Below are positions 35,301 to 48,002 of a stretch of 64,000 nt of DNA, piece after piece. Numbering within the stretch: the stretch's first letter is position 1; every line of letters begins with the position of its first letter. The position numbers and the translations under genes were made by a program. The DNA comes from Populus alba (taxonomy: Eukaryota; Streptophyta; Magnoliopsida; Malpighiales; Salicaceae). Location: positions 12,772,001 to 12,836,000 of the forward strand of contig NC_133295.1 in the NCBI RefSeq assembly GCF_005239225.2, read 5' to 3'. The notes under the pieces are model-generated. The model worked only from the letters and a program-made list of their open reading frames with translations. It was not told where the DNA came from and did not search any database.

Positions 35301-36906
35301 GGTGGTTATTGTTTCCGAGAGACACAGAAATGTCAGAACTCAAAAAAATTAGGAGAAAAGATTAATGATAGAGCTATGATTGATGTAATGTTGATGACAA
35401 AAGTCAAGCAAGCCTTTAAGAGATTTGGAAGGTGAGATGGAGGAGAAGGGCTTGCGGGGAGGGTAGATGAAGTGGAAGGTGAGGTTGAAAACTTTGACTT
35501 CCATGTACAGTTGGAAACGTGTGTTTCGTACAATGAAATTGTTAGCCATACTTAAATGACTTGCTATCTTCGTAATCATCATACTTTAATGGTTTTAATA
35601 GTATTTTATCAGGAAAAAAATGATTTTAATATTATAGTATGAGTTGATTAATTCATAAATAAAGGGATTATAAAATTAATTAAGTGTACTATATATTATA
35701 CAGTTGAAGAATATCCCAATCATGAAAATTAAATTAAAAAAAAAAAAAAAAAAATTAGTATAGTGGTTTTGGAACTCAGATCTAGTTCATCCAGTTTTTT
35801 GTAATAATTTAAATAGATGTTTACAAGTATGATAGTGATTATTTTTAAAAGTATTTTTAATTTAAAAATATATTAAAATAATATTTTTAATATTTTTATT
35901 TATTTTTATATCAGTACATTAAAATAATTTAAAAAAAATTTTTAAAAAAAAATTTAATAAAAAAAACATGTTGAAACAGTCCTGACACTATCATGGCTGC
36001 CCAAGGGGCAACTTCTAAAGTAATTATTAAACACAACTTTATTTGATGATTTGTCATGGTGATATAAGATAATAACTTTCCTCTCGCCTACGATTATGTT
36101 AATACGATGGATTTACATGAGATTTAGTGGTTCAATTTCGGTTTGACTTTTTTCCAATAATTTAAGACAATTGTTTTATTTTTTATTTGTAACATTAAAA
36201 TAATAAAATTTTAGATTATCACAAATTAACCCCCAACTTGTAATTCAAGTCGTTGGTCTGATTGAATTTAATAACTATTTTTAAAATATATTTTTATTTA
36301 ATTATATAATAATAAAAATAAATATCTGGAAAAGAAAGGCAACAAATAAGATTATGAAGGAAGAACATATTTTTTTACGTTAAAATTATATTTTTTTATT
36401 TATGTAATTTTTTTTGTTAATAAAATAATAATTTTTTAAGAAAACATAGTTTATTGAATAAAAAGCAACAAGAATAAGAAAAAAAACTATAACAATATTA
36501 ATTAAAAAGAAAAAAAATTTAAATTTTGATTCATAATTTTTTTTTATTTTAACAAAAAACATGCTTTTTTTTTTAAAATGAGAATCATTGTTTTTAAACC
36601 AAAAACTTATTATGATTATGAAAGAAAACTTCAATTAAAAAAGTCTTGAATGGATTATTTTTACGCAACTATATGATATGAAAAAGATGAAAAAATAATT
36701 AATTCAAGAAAATTATATTAAAAAACTTTAAAAAAAAAAAAAATATATTTTATTGTCATCTAACATTAATGAGCAATTGATTTTAAAAATCTTATGTATC
36801 GTGTTAATAAATAATTATTTATAAAACAATCCATAATATCATATTAAAGAAAGAATCAATCTTCTTTAAAATAATGATATAATGTTTTAGTAGCATTACA
36901 TCTTTT

Positions 36907-36943
<37 letters not shown>

Positions 36944-37657
36944 GATGTATTAAAAATCTTTAAGTTTGATGAAACTTGTTCAATCTCACTGTTTGTTAAA
37001 TCTCAATAATAAAGATTTATTTTTTTTACTTCATTTTTTTAGCATTGAAACCAAAGCGAAGGCAAGTTGTGCTTTATAGGATCATTTCATAGATTTTCCA
37101 TCAATCAGAAAAAAGATCCATTCATGCACTTCTAGATGAATTGATTATTCGATGTTGAATTGTTCAGATATGTGGACTGTCGGCGGCATCACAAGGAGAA
37201 AGCAAGTGGCCACGGCGACGGCGATTCTAGAGTTCAAAACCATCTACGCGTGTTGAAGCACCCTTCCATGACTCAAATGGGGGGAACAGAAGATCATGAA
37301 CACAGATTCTCAGGTCTGGCGGTTACCCAAGTCCTTAGCCCCAAAGTTGATATTACTGGAAAATTATTCTTGGAGCACTTGATGGATAAGATATATCATC
37401 TCTGTGACTCTCCAAGTTCCATTACTTGATGAAATTCAACATTCTCTGTAGGTGTTCTTGGATGGATAGGAACTGCCTAGCAGAGCTGTAACTTGAGAAT
37501 GAATAACACTGCTTGAATTATATACGTCCTTGTTTCCCCTGCCGGTGCCTGGATATTCATGGAACAAGTTTGTAGTCTGTCCTGCTGAAGCTGACCTCCA
37601 TATCACCTTCAAAGAAAAAATGAAGGATGTGCAGAGCCTCGAAACTTTCTGCATATT
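35301..37657. other. AT-rich intergenic spacer
   Basis: 35301-35760 is homologous to 48003-48560 upstream of the second metacaspase, so the duplication includes the promoter region. About 35815-35975 is another AT-rich repeat copy, and 36911-36936 is an AAT microsatellite. 37160-37429 is an 89-codon ORF with more balanced composition but no recognisable domain; I do not call it a gene. Confidence 0.55.
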
Positions 37658-39367
37658 TTAACTGCAAAACATTCTAAAGTAATCAGTCTCAGAATCATCA
37701 TCTATCCCATCCACGAAAACCTCGGCAGGTTTTTTTCGTCTATAAAGTTCCTCCTTTCTCTTTCTTGCTTCTTCTATTTCTCTCTCGGCAGCTCGAGCCT
37801 TTGCAACTTCTAGTCTCGCACTAACTACATCCCATGACACAAGCTTCTCCATGGAAGTTGATGTGTAATCAGGTCGTCGATTCTACGTGAAGAAACAATA
37901 CATAATCATTAATCAGGTGCTTTAATGATGAGTCCAATAAACAGGGGAAACACTTTTAAGATGGAAAGCAAACTTTAACTAGTGATTTATTACACCGAAT
38001 CTGGCAATATTTCCTTTTACATGATCGATATCATCTTATTTTTCTGCAAATGAAACAAAATCAGGAAACCGAGGCATCAAACATGGGGGTTTTACTGCAC
38101 TGGGACTCTTGACCACTACAAGCTTTTTATCCTCCTCCTATGGACGAGGATTTACAGCATTTCCAGCATCTAAGTCTATTTTCCTTGTCCAGAGAGAACA
38201 GCAGACACGATATATTACTCTTATTTTCACTAGTACATGCAAGCAAATTATTATAATTCAAGAGAATCAAAAGAAGGAAATGCAGTCGTTGGCAAAGGGA
38301 AAGATCGCTAACAAACAAGCCAAGCCCATCCAGAACCAAACTGAGCAGCTGCAGCCGACTTGAACTCTTGCACAAATATATCAAAAGAACCAAAATCTCT
38401 TTCAATCAATTGAAGAAGTTCCCCTGATGCCTTTCCTCCACCTCCCGGTTTCATGGATTCCAAAAAGAATTCATGGTTCCATGCCTATCCAGATTTAAAA
38501 AACATGAAAAAACAAAACAACGCTTAGGAAAACAAAAATGTACGACTCCAAAAATGTAAACTTGTATGCATAGGATACTTTATTATACCTGTGCAGCATT
38601 GTTGAAAGCAGGAAGTGGACTACCCTTGTTATATGTAACGAGCACAACATCATCTAAGGACATGTCATCTCGTTCTGTTCCGTCAATTTGCTTGTTTAAG
38701 TTATCCACATAAGCCCTGTGATGCTTTCCCCGGTGATACTCAAATGTGTTCTTGCTCATATGCGGCTCTAAATCATCCTGTCACATGTAAGAAACCCAAG
38801 CCCGTTATTTCACGCATTGCCAAGTAACTTAATTTCCTGGAAAAAGATATTGCTTTGTTTCAAATCTTACCATGGGATATGGAGGAGGTTTCAGCTCAAA
38901 TGTAGCTGTAACTGTCAAAGCATCAGCCTTTCTGGTACATTGCCTCTGCAACATAGAGAATCAGTACAAAGTTCACTCCCTACATAATTTGCTAACTTAA
39001 TAAGCATTTTGTCGAACTTCATAAGTGCACACATAGTGTTGCTAATCGCATCAGCACCGAAAGTTCTGACTGACTGAACGTGTAATACTGGCAACCCTGA
39101 CAATGCAGACATTGTCGTTATGTGTGCCTTCAAATCAGAGAAACAAAGGTGCAGAAGCTTTCTGGTAGGGAAACTAAACTACCTCTGTCCATTGCAGCAC
39201 ACCAGTTGCTGTAAGACTTGAAATGCAAGAAAACACCGAGTCGGATGAGAAAGAAAACAGAGAGTGAAGGTAAGAAAAACGTTGGGTTGAATCAATTTGG
39301 GACCTTTGCTAGGAAATAGTGAGCATGTTAGTGGATTATCTGTAGCAGCAGCAGCTGCTGCAACCAT
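37658..39367 (-). pseudogene. Iron superoxide dismutase (chloroplast FSD2/3-type), degraded
   Basis: Recognisable exons: 38871-38945 (TATFELKPPPYPM), 38589-38777 ([17 protein letters not shown]...[15 protein letters not shown]), about 38320-38484 ([17 protein letters not shown]...FGSGWAWL), about 38110-38190 (an AGNAVNPRP...EEDKKLVVVKSP remnant) and 37658-37882 (NRRPDYTST...[15 protein letters not shown], with an acidic tail). A transit-peptide start may lie at 39367 (MVAAAAAATDNPL). Fe-SODs dismutate superoxide in plastids. Breaks: a +1 shift (ACTTAGATGC) and a TAG in the 38110-38190 exon, and no trace of the exon with the metal-binding DxWEHAYYLDF segment. Trp-to-Arg and Trp-to-Leu changes also occur at usually conserved sites (YHRGKHH, FFLES). 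Confidence 0.85.
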
Positions 39368-39542
39368 TTTTGTCTGTCAGGTTCTCTTTCCTCAAAGTTT
39401 TGAACTTAGGAGATGTTGTTGCCTTGTACTTTACAGTAGTTTGATACTAGACAACCATTTTTGTCTGTCAGGTTCTCTTTCCTCAAAGTTTTGAACTTAG
39501 GAGATGTTGTTGCCTTGTACGTTACAGTAGTTTGATACTAGA
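39361..39542. repeat. 91-bp direct tandem duplication
   Basis: 39361-39451 and 39452-39542 are the same 91 bp, with one mismatch seen (TACTTTAC versus TACGTTAC). It lies just upstream of the candidate Fe-SOD start. Confidence 0.93.
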
Positions 39543-40027
39543 AACCCAAATATGGTTTTTCAAAAATATTGGAGAAGTTTGGATATGGATCCCTGATTTT
39601 GCCACAGGAACAGTTTGGAAGTCAGGTCTGTGCCCTTGATTTTGCCGTGTAAGATTGGAATTGTGTAGAACTAAAGTACTAATCAGCTATTAGTAAAGTA
39701 CTGATTTTGAATTTTATTTTTTTTTCCCGCTGACATCCTTAATTTTGATTTTTGTCTGTGAAGATATGTCACAGAAGTTCACAGGTTTTCTAGCAAACAT
39801 TACATTATCTTAGTTAGAAACACAAATGGAAGGTAGTTTTGCAGATTGGAACTTAATTGATTGTTTATCAGAAGAAGTGAACGTAGAGGGATTAAGAAAA
39901 TCATAAAATTGTGGGAAATTTGTGGGAAAATGAGGCCTCTGTAGACTGTTGTTGGATTCTGAAACACCAACTTATTAACAGACCGGTCTCTCAGGTTCCT
40001 TCAGGAAAGCTTTCAAGGAAAATCCAA

Positions 40028-41890
40028 CTATGCCCAGACTCTTTTTTTAGGACAAGGTCAGATGTCTTAATCTCGTCAATCTTGGCCGCGACAATGAAAT
40101 CGTTCAAAACTCAAGCCACCTGCGGTTCGAACAGAAAACTTCTAAAATTTCAAGTGCTGTCAAAGAGATCATTTGGTTCAGGTTGCATGTTGAGTACAAG
40201 GAAATTCAATATTTAGCCTTCAAGATAAAAAGCATTGGAGTTGAGAGAGAGAGTTGTGAACTTGAAAAGCTTACCAAGGGATGCAGTCCATAGTTTCAGC
40301 TCTAACTTGATTGGGCTGTTCCAAGTGCACATTTGGGAAATGGCCACATGATTCTGTAGCTTTGTAAATTCTATTGACAAGCTCAACCCCACATTTAAAA
40401 TCTCTCAACTTCCACAAGCATTGCAGTTTCAGTCCACTTTCTTCATCCAGGAGTCTCCAGCCTAGAACCTACAAATGAAAATCGTTTCCTTTAAGCAAAA
40501 GCACATTGAAGTTTTTGCAGTTGGAAGCTGGACATGGAACTCTCAGAATTTACTTCATATGTCTATGCAAATGAAAAAAACAATGCTGAATATGCTACCT
40601 TTGCTTTTGTCTGTCAGTATCGAAAATGAAACAGAAGCAAATGCACTAGAATGTTAAAACGGCTAGATGAGAGAAAAATATTGGATCAGAAGTTTTTACT
40701 TCTTTTATTGGGTTCGTAAAGTGAGAGCCCTTTTTTTTTTTTTTATTTCTACGTGGTAGCATAGAATATTTGATAAATATTATGGAATTCAAATATGCTA
40801 GGAACTTCACTTATCAAAGCATTTCAACATGATCTATCGCAGGAGAAGAGTTGCTTCTTGATAATGATTTTCTCTTGGAAACACATACTGCCAATTAGTT
40901 TTTCTGAGTTCAGGAAAATTAAAATGAAAATGTTACATAGAAGCTCGAAAATAGGATACTTTTTATCTGCTAAGAAAAAAACTGAGAGTTCTATTAAGAA
41001 CATGAAAAAGAAAACCAACCATGGAAACACACAATTTGTGCAAGTGCGCAGAACAAGCACTTCATTCCAGAACCAAGATGCTAAGTAGAAGAATAAAAAA
41101 GCCGGCAACACAAAATGCAGGCAAAGATTGGTCCAAAAGAATTGCTGATTCGCAGCATCAAAGATTCAAATCGACTCCTACAGTCTGCAAATAAATGTAG
41201 CACTGGAACTTGCAATTTCTAAAGGTTCAAACTTTAAGTTCCATTAGAAATAATGAATCCAGCTTGAAAAGAACAAAACCAAATGAGTATTCTTCATCTT
41301 CCATCTCTTCAGTATCTACTAATTAGCATACATGAAGCAATTTTAACTACTACACCAACTCCACCACCACAAAACTAACATTTACGAGTCCAATTCAATA
41401 TTTATCAACTAGCACAGAGGGTAAGTAAACTTGAACAAACTACAACTGAAAAACATGCTGTACTTAGCAAACCTCAAACTTAAAACAGAAAACAGGGGCA
41501 GAGCAATCCGTATGGGGAAATGAAATTTACCTTCTTTAACAGTTTTTGAGCATCATCTTTAGGCATGGGATCTTGCAAAGGAGATATAGGAGTACACTCT
41601 TGCTGAGAAAGAGAAAGAGCAGCAACAGTAGGAATGAGAATCTTATGTTCAGTATCAACATTTCCTAACACTTTCTCAGCAAACCCACTTTCTATTTCAG
41701 CAGGAAAAGGGTCTCTAGCACCAAATTCACCTAACTTGTCGCCAGCTCCCATAGCTTGGAGTCTCAAAGTGGGGGTTATAGTGGGAGTCAAGATGGAGAC
41801 TTTGAAGTGGTGGTGGTTGTGTGGAGGATAGGATTTAGGGGGTGGGAGGGAGAAGGGGAAGCGGGTGGTGGTTGTGGCTGTGGTACCCAT
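40028..41890 (-). pseudogene. Pterin-4a-carbinolamine dehydratase-like protein (RAF2/SDIRIP1-type), frameshifted
   Basis: Three exons: 41531-41890 (a Thr/Pro/His-rich plastid transit region, then a GDKLGEFGARDPFPAE segment), 40275-40468 (VLGWRLLDEESGLKLQCLWKL...GHFPNVHLEQPNQVRAE) and 40028-40119 (GGLS...NDFIVAAKIDEIKTSDLV). The family includes plant Rubisco assembly factor 2. Three single-base differences break the frame: an extra A in GCTGAAACTATGG (exon 2), an extra T in AGTTTTGAACG, and one missing C in GTCCTAAAAAAAG (exon 3). Exon 1 is fully open. Its neighbour Fe-SOD is the same neighbour as in Arabidopsis (At5g51100/At5g51110, from memory). Confidence 0.85.
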
Positions 41891-42450
41891 GGTGGTTTAC
41901 TGTGACTGGTGGTGATAACGGGAGCTAAGTTCAAGGAGGGTTGTCTTTGTCTTGCTGTGCTTATCTGGTGGTTAGCAGGGGTTTTTGGACCAGACGTTTT
42001 TCGTAAGGATCGCTCAGTTCCCAGTGGCTGAGGTGAAGTGCCACGTCTTCTTGATGACGTGGACTCCAATGTCAAACGGCTTGCCGTTTCAGTAAAAGAA
42101 GACGACGTCGGTTTTTGTGAGCTAAAAGGGCTATTTTCTTAGGTTTTGCAAGTAATTCATTTATCTAAAAAAAAAAACATATCAAAACATTTTGTATCTA
42201 TAAATCTCAAAGCAAGAATTCATATCAAAATAACCTACATATCTAACTATCACTTCACACCTTCAATTAATTTGGACTATTTTCATGTGAATTAAAATTC
42301 TTAATATATACAAATCCTCATCTCTCTTTCTTCCCTTATTCTTCTTCCCATTCTTAGTTGATTCCTCGTTTCTTCTTTGATCTTACCCCCATTGCTACCT
42401 CATCTGTCACCAACTACTTTGTTATTACCTCCCTTCTCCATAGTAAAAGG

Positions 42451-42650
42451 GTGTTTGGGAGTGTGGTAGCAGTTGTTTTTCAAATAGCTTTTCGAGCCGA
42501 AAAGCATGCCAATAATATTTTTTTATTTTTTAAAAATCATTTTTGATATTAGCACATCAAAACGATCCAGAAAGTACAAACCGCACTAAAATTTAACAAA
42601 AAAAAAATTGAAATTTTACAAAAAAACAGGTTGAACCGCAATGCCAAACA
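42451..42650. mobile_element. MITE-like element with imperfect TIRs
   Basis: 200 bp. The left end GTGTTTGGGAGTGTGGTAGC and the inverse of the right end (TGTTTGGCATTGCGGT) match at most positions. The core carries the TTAGCACATCAAAACGATCC block shared by the other AT-rich repeats of the window. Confidence 0.65.
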
Positions 42651-42991
42651 GCCTCTAAATCCACTAGCCTTCCCTACCGGCGACAGTTACCACGACTCCT
42701 TATAAATTAATGAAATAAATGGAATGAGTCATTGCCAGAGGAAGCTGAACCCGGTTCCTAAATTGCCCAATTCATGAATTAATTCAAGGTAGTTCAACTT
42801 GTTTGGAAAGGAATCATCGACAAATAAGAGAATAATACAACGTTGAATAAGAAGAAAAGAAAAATCAATGGATCTGGGAGTGAAAAGGCAAGTGAGAGAT
42901 TCAAATGTTTTGGTAGACAGAAGAAATAACATGGGGAAGGAAACAAGGAGAACTTATTGAAAAAGGGGAATGAGTAATTATATGTTTACAG

Positions 42992-43165
42992 TGTGGTAAT
43001 GGTTGCTTTTCAAATAATTTTTCGTGTTAAAATGTATGTTAATGATGTTTTTTTATTTTTAAAAAATTATTTTTGACATTAGTACATCAAAATGATCCAA
43101 AAAATATACATACCATATTAAATTTTAAAATAAAAAAATTAAAATTTTTAGGAACGCGGTCAATC
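42992..43165. mobile_element. Degraded copy of the same MITE-like family
   Basis: It begins near GTGTGGTAATGGTTGC and includes TTAGTACATCAAAATGATCC. It ends near GGAACGCGGTCAA. The terminal repeats are worn. Confidence 0.5.
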
Positions 43166-45869
43166 AGTGTCTAAATATTTGACAAAAAAATTCCTTTGAA
43201 AGGGGGCTTGTGCAAGTATTTGACAGGAAAGCTTCTTCAAATAGGCTTGTGTATTTGACCCCAGAAAAAAATAATTTTTCACATATTAAATCAAAAATTT
43301 TCATGTTTTCATTTTAAAAATATTAAATTAATTTAAGTTAACTCTCCCAACTTAGAACCTAGGTTTTAGCTTGCATCAACCATCAACGGGTTTTGAAATT
43401 ATGTGTGTTAGAGGTGTCATTATGCAATTTTCTAAGTAATTCAGATATACTTTATAAAGTTTTACTAGTTATGTGACTCGTTCTTCATCACATATCAGAT
43501 ATTTTTATTTTTTATAAAAAAAAAATTGTATATGCAAGTTTTTTTAATGTTTTTTTTGTAGTTCAAAAAATCTAAGCGCAAATTAAAAAGTTTGTGCATA
43601 CTTGTAATCAAATAAATCGAGAATTACGAGTGACAATAAATAAATAAATAAATAAAAAGTTATTAATGATACCTAAAAATAAAACTTGAACAATCAAGAG
43701 ACAAATGTAGATCATGATATTTAATCTTGCAAGATGAGATATTTACCTGGTTATGTTTTCTAAATTCTATTTATTACAAATATTTTTTTATTCAATCAAA
43801 TGATAATAAAAATAGACAAAACACGTTAAATTAATTGAATAAAGAAAAATAAAAATAATTATGCAAGACTACACATATTAGAAATATTATCTGAAAATAA
43901 ATATTTTTATTTTTAAAATATAATTCATTTATACAAAAGAAAAAAAAATTATATATGAGTAAAAAAAATCTCTTTGAAAATTAAAAACATAACAAAAAAA
44001 TAGCCATCATTTTAAAAAAGTTCTTTTAACAAAATAAAAGAGAGAATGAGTATTAATATAAATATATTTTTTAAAAATATATATATAAAAAAAGCATTAA
44101 TTGAAAAAAAAAATGATGTACTACTAGGCTTGGCCTAATTTCCGTTAAGGCCCAAGTGATTAGGCCTTTTTTTTTTGTTGCACCTAGTTTTTGTTTTTTG
44201 AAAAAAAAATGACAACACATTGTTTGATCTTGCCCATATTACCACCACTATGATGGTCAAAAAAATAAAGGTTTAAGTATTTTTTTACCAAAAAAAAAAC
44301 CCTTTTTTTAGCTCATTTTGACTTAAAATACCTCAAAATCCTTGATAAACTTATCAATGGTCTAAAAAAAAACCAAAATACCGTTCCAAAAATCAAAATC
44401 AACCAAAATAAAAAATCAACTTAAACTCATATTTGTTTTTTCACAAATTTTTAAGGTAAATAAAGCACCTAACATGAACTCTCCTCATTTGATAAAAAAA
44501 AAAAAAAACTATTTGACACAAATATCATCATTTTTAGTGGCTTAAATCAGTGCCAACAAATGTTTTTTTTTATCTATTGTCGGAATAATTGTGACCTCTC
44601 TTTCTTTTTCATCTCTCAACCAGGAAACTAAAAATAACTAAAATAAAATTTTGTATTAAAAATTAAATTTAAAAAAATATTGAGGTAGTAAAATTATATA
44701 ATTTGTGTTAATTTTTAAGTTTTGAAGATCAATGTACATCTTTTTCTAAACTTATTACAAACCACTCATTTTTAGCATATTTTTCATTTAGGTTCATTTT
44801 CTTTTTGATCTGACCTTTCATAAAAATAAACAAAATTAATTGTTATTTAATTAAAAACTAAATTATTGAAAAAAAAAAGTTTGATGATCAAAATTAAAAG
44901 TACAATCCATCTAAGTAATGTGTAAAAGGATGAACATTGAGATCATGTACAGTAATAAACTCATGCCTTTTAGTTTTATAGTTATTATAATTATAATTAT
45001 AATTCGGAAAATTCAGGTTTTTTCTATAAAAAAAGCTCACCCATATCAGTGCGTGGTCACGGACCGATCCAATGGGATCACCGTCCGATATTAACATAGC
45101 AGTCCAAAAGACGGTGGGGCCTCAGGCCATCGTGCTTCGGTTTGTTTTAAAAGCGAAAGCAGAGAGGGGCCCCAACTGCTGGTGGATGCCGTCACCTTTT
45201 TAAAAACCTTGTTCTTGCAATTTTACTGCTACTCTCTACTCGTGTGCAGAAAACATGAACCACCATTTGATTCTGCTGACAATAATTTAATTTTCCTTTC
45301 CCTCTGTCAGGCACTGTGTGAGAATTTACAAAATGATTTAGAAATGCCAAGAAGAAGAGAGAACATATCAAAAACTTGCTGGTAAGAAAAAATACAATCT
45401 TCAAGAAATGGGCACAAAAGGGCAATTTTTAATTTTCGTATCTGAAGTTTTGATTATTTTTAGCAGTTATGATAAATATAAAATTTGTATGTGAACAGTT
45501 GAAGTCTTCTGGAAGTTGGGAGGAGAAAGAACATGGTACTTGTTCCAACCTTATCCCAGGTAGATACATGTTAAAGGCAGTAATATTTATGTTTTCGATT
45601 ATTAATTTGCTGCTGTGAAAATGGATATTACGATGGCATCTGAAGAGGTTGTCGGCAGCCGTCCTTATGGAGAAGCGGATCAAGAGGCTCGAAATCCCTC
45701 GACAACATGGTAAGGTAAACGATTCTCGTCTCCAATATGATTAATCTGAGATTCCAACTCCTAACTATTTACTAAGCTTTATTATTTTGTTGAAAAAACA
45801 TTTACTCAGGAACTGTACATGTGACTCCCTCGAACACATCATATAGTTTCATGTCAATTTCTTCTCTGG

Positions 45870-48002
45870 TTACAAGGAGAAAGGTTTTGAATACACATCA
45901 AATGGTTCGCTAGCAGTTAACTGTGGTTCCTGCAGAAAGATTTTAACATCACCAATCAGCAAAAGCAAATGGAGATCAAAAAATGAGAGCAGAGCACATA
46001 CAAACAAACATGATTTGATAATTTATGTCACCACAGCTTTTGCAATGGTGATATGTGGGGAATACAAACAGCAAAAAGTTAAAGATGAAAAAACAAAACA
46101 TACCTGTGTGATCCCTCCGCTGAAATTCCCCCCTGCTAATAGCATTGAGATAAGTGTTGTTACAATACCACCACCAAGCTCACCGGTGGTCTTACGGATG
46201 GTAGCCCGCATTGCATTTAGCATGCTGCCGTAGGTAGTTCCATGTCCGCGCTCGATTGCTTGGATGAACGAGTAAGTCATCACACCTGTTGAAGTGATCT
46301 TTGATAGGGCCTGTCCATATAGATTCAGATTGAATAAGTGCATTGCTTCTGTGAATGAGAGAATCCGTTCTTGATTTCTAGATTATAAAGTTTGACATGA
46401 ATGCTTAATTATGGAAGTACCGAAGTGTCTGCAGAGGTTTGATCATCATCGCAGCCACTGAAGGAGATCACTTCCCCACCACTCGTCCCTTTCCATACTC
46501 CTGATCGAGGGCGATGATCTTCCCAGGCATACTTCCCGCTCCTATTTTCATCAATGTAAGCATTTATGAGCAAGAAAATTACAATATTTGGATAGAGAGG
46601 ATGCGAATATAATCGATTTCCATTCAAAGACTATGAACACGGGTTTATCCTTGTATTTCTCCACTACAAGGTTTTGCTACGTTTTTAGTAAGAAAAGAAA
46701 GGGAAAGGACAAACCTATCCATTCTGCAGAGAAACGGTAAATCCAGCACAGTGCCACTATGGCAAGCATCAATGATGGCATGGAGCTTGACACCATGGGA
46801 AAGAGGCTTGACAATTACTGCATTGATCTCATCATCAACGATCATTCCTTGAGTTTCAAAATCTGTCGGACAAAGTGTTTCATCATATCCATCCAACTCA
46901 TCTCCATTGTAATCCTTCTGCTGCGAACCATGACCGGAAAAATGAAACACTAATGAATCTCCGGGCTGACATCCTTGCACGAGCCATGACAATGCCAGTC
47001 TCATGTTGGATTTCGTTGGCCGCCTGTAAGGATCAGTCTCTTCCTCTGCAAATTGATTATTAATCGGTATGAATATTGATATGATCACAGAAAACTCCAT
47101 GTGCCTTGAGCATCGAACACAGTGGTCAAAGTTAAACTTGAAATAACTCTTAATTTGTTTTAGAATTTCTACTCGGCTGACTAGATCTGAGTATAGGAAT
47201 GTATCAAATTGAAATTCGGGATAACAATACACAAACAAGCATATCTTTCATTCCAAAATCAACCAGACATAAGAACATGAGAGCATTCCCCCTGGTTATG
47301 AAAGCTAAGACATTAACACATGTACTTAATTCAACCAAACAGAGTAAATGACTTTGTAAAGAGAACTTATATCCAACAAAAAAGCCTAAATTATGAGGGT
47401 ATAAATCATTAATTAACCAGTTACCAAAACATTATATATGCGGATTAAAGACGGTATAAATCAAACTATCAAGAAACACAAGAGCGGAAAAATCATTAAT
47501 TAATCATTTACCAAAACATTATATATGCGGATTAAAGACTGTATAAATCAAACTATCAAGAATCTTTCAAGAAACACAAGAACGGAAATAATCTTTGAAA
47601 ATTCTTACCAGTGAGCATGATGATGGAGGATTCAGGGAAGTCGAACCTATTAACCAGCAAATACTTCATGCACATGGCATCATTAATGCACCCTTTGAGT
47701 TCATTCTTAGTATTCTTATAAGACACCGCACAGATCACAGCACGCTTTGGGCCATGGACAGCAGGTGGTGGTCCAGGAGGCGCATGACTGAATGGTGATG
47801 GAACCACTTGAAAAGGATGGGGTTGGGGAGGGTAATGTTGGTATTGGCTCGAGGATGAGTAAGATAGAGCAGGTGGCGGCGGGGCAGAGCGAGGATCAAC
47901 TATGTAGGTGATGGCATGGCAGATAGCACAGCAGATGGAGTTGGCTCCTGGTGGAAGCTGCAAAGGGGTGTGGCAGTTTGAACAGTGGACTAACATGTAC
48001 AT
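45870..48002 (-). CDS. AMC1: Type I metacaspase (AMC1-like), intact copy
   Basis: Five exons: 47609-48002, 46715-47045, 46421-46541, 46104-46310 and 45870-45929. They give 370 aa with consistent phases. The N-terminal LSD1-type zinc finger (CSNC...CAIC, about residues 7-29) is followed by a Pro-rich linker and the caspase-like p20 (KRAVICAVSYKNTKNELKG). The catalytic His is in HFSGHGSQ and the catalytic Cys in DACHSG. The p10-like part ends QLTASEPFDVYSKPFSL. Type I metacaspases are Arg/Lys-specific cysteine proteases; Arabidopsis AMC1 promotes hypersensitive cell death and also has a protein-aggregate clearance role. The start at 48002 (MYMLVHC) is shorter than AMC1, which has an extra N-terminal stretch. 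Its duplicate at 33310-35300 is broken. Confidence 0.92.
47403..47575. repeat. 87-bp tandem repeat in metacaspase intron 1
   Basis: Two near-identical copies of a unit beginning AAATCATTAATTAA start at 47403 and 47490. A single related block occurs in the same intron of the other copy (about 34830-34880), so the expansion followed the gene duplication. Confidence 0.75.

Larger units (their letters stand above)
41891..45869. other. Intergenic spacer with MITE-like repeats
   Basis: The 5' region of the pterin-dehydratase-like gene ends near 42110. Repeat copies lie at 42451-42650 and 42992-43165. The rest is AT-rich. 45600-45715 is slightly richer in codon-like text but has no recognisable domain. 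From about 45800 the sequence is homologous to 33240 onward, downstream of the first metacaspase. Confidence 0.55.

Noticed and set aside
37160..37429. 89-aa ORF with more balanced base composition
   Set aside because: No recognisable domain, no splice context and no homologous copy in the window, so not called as a gene.
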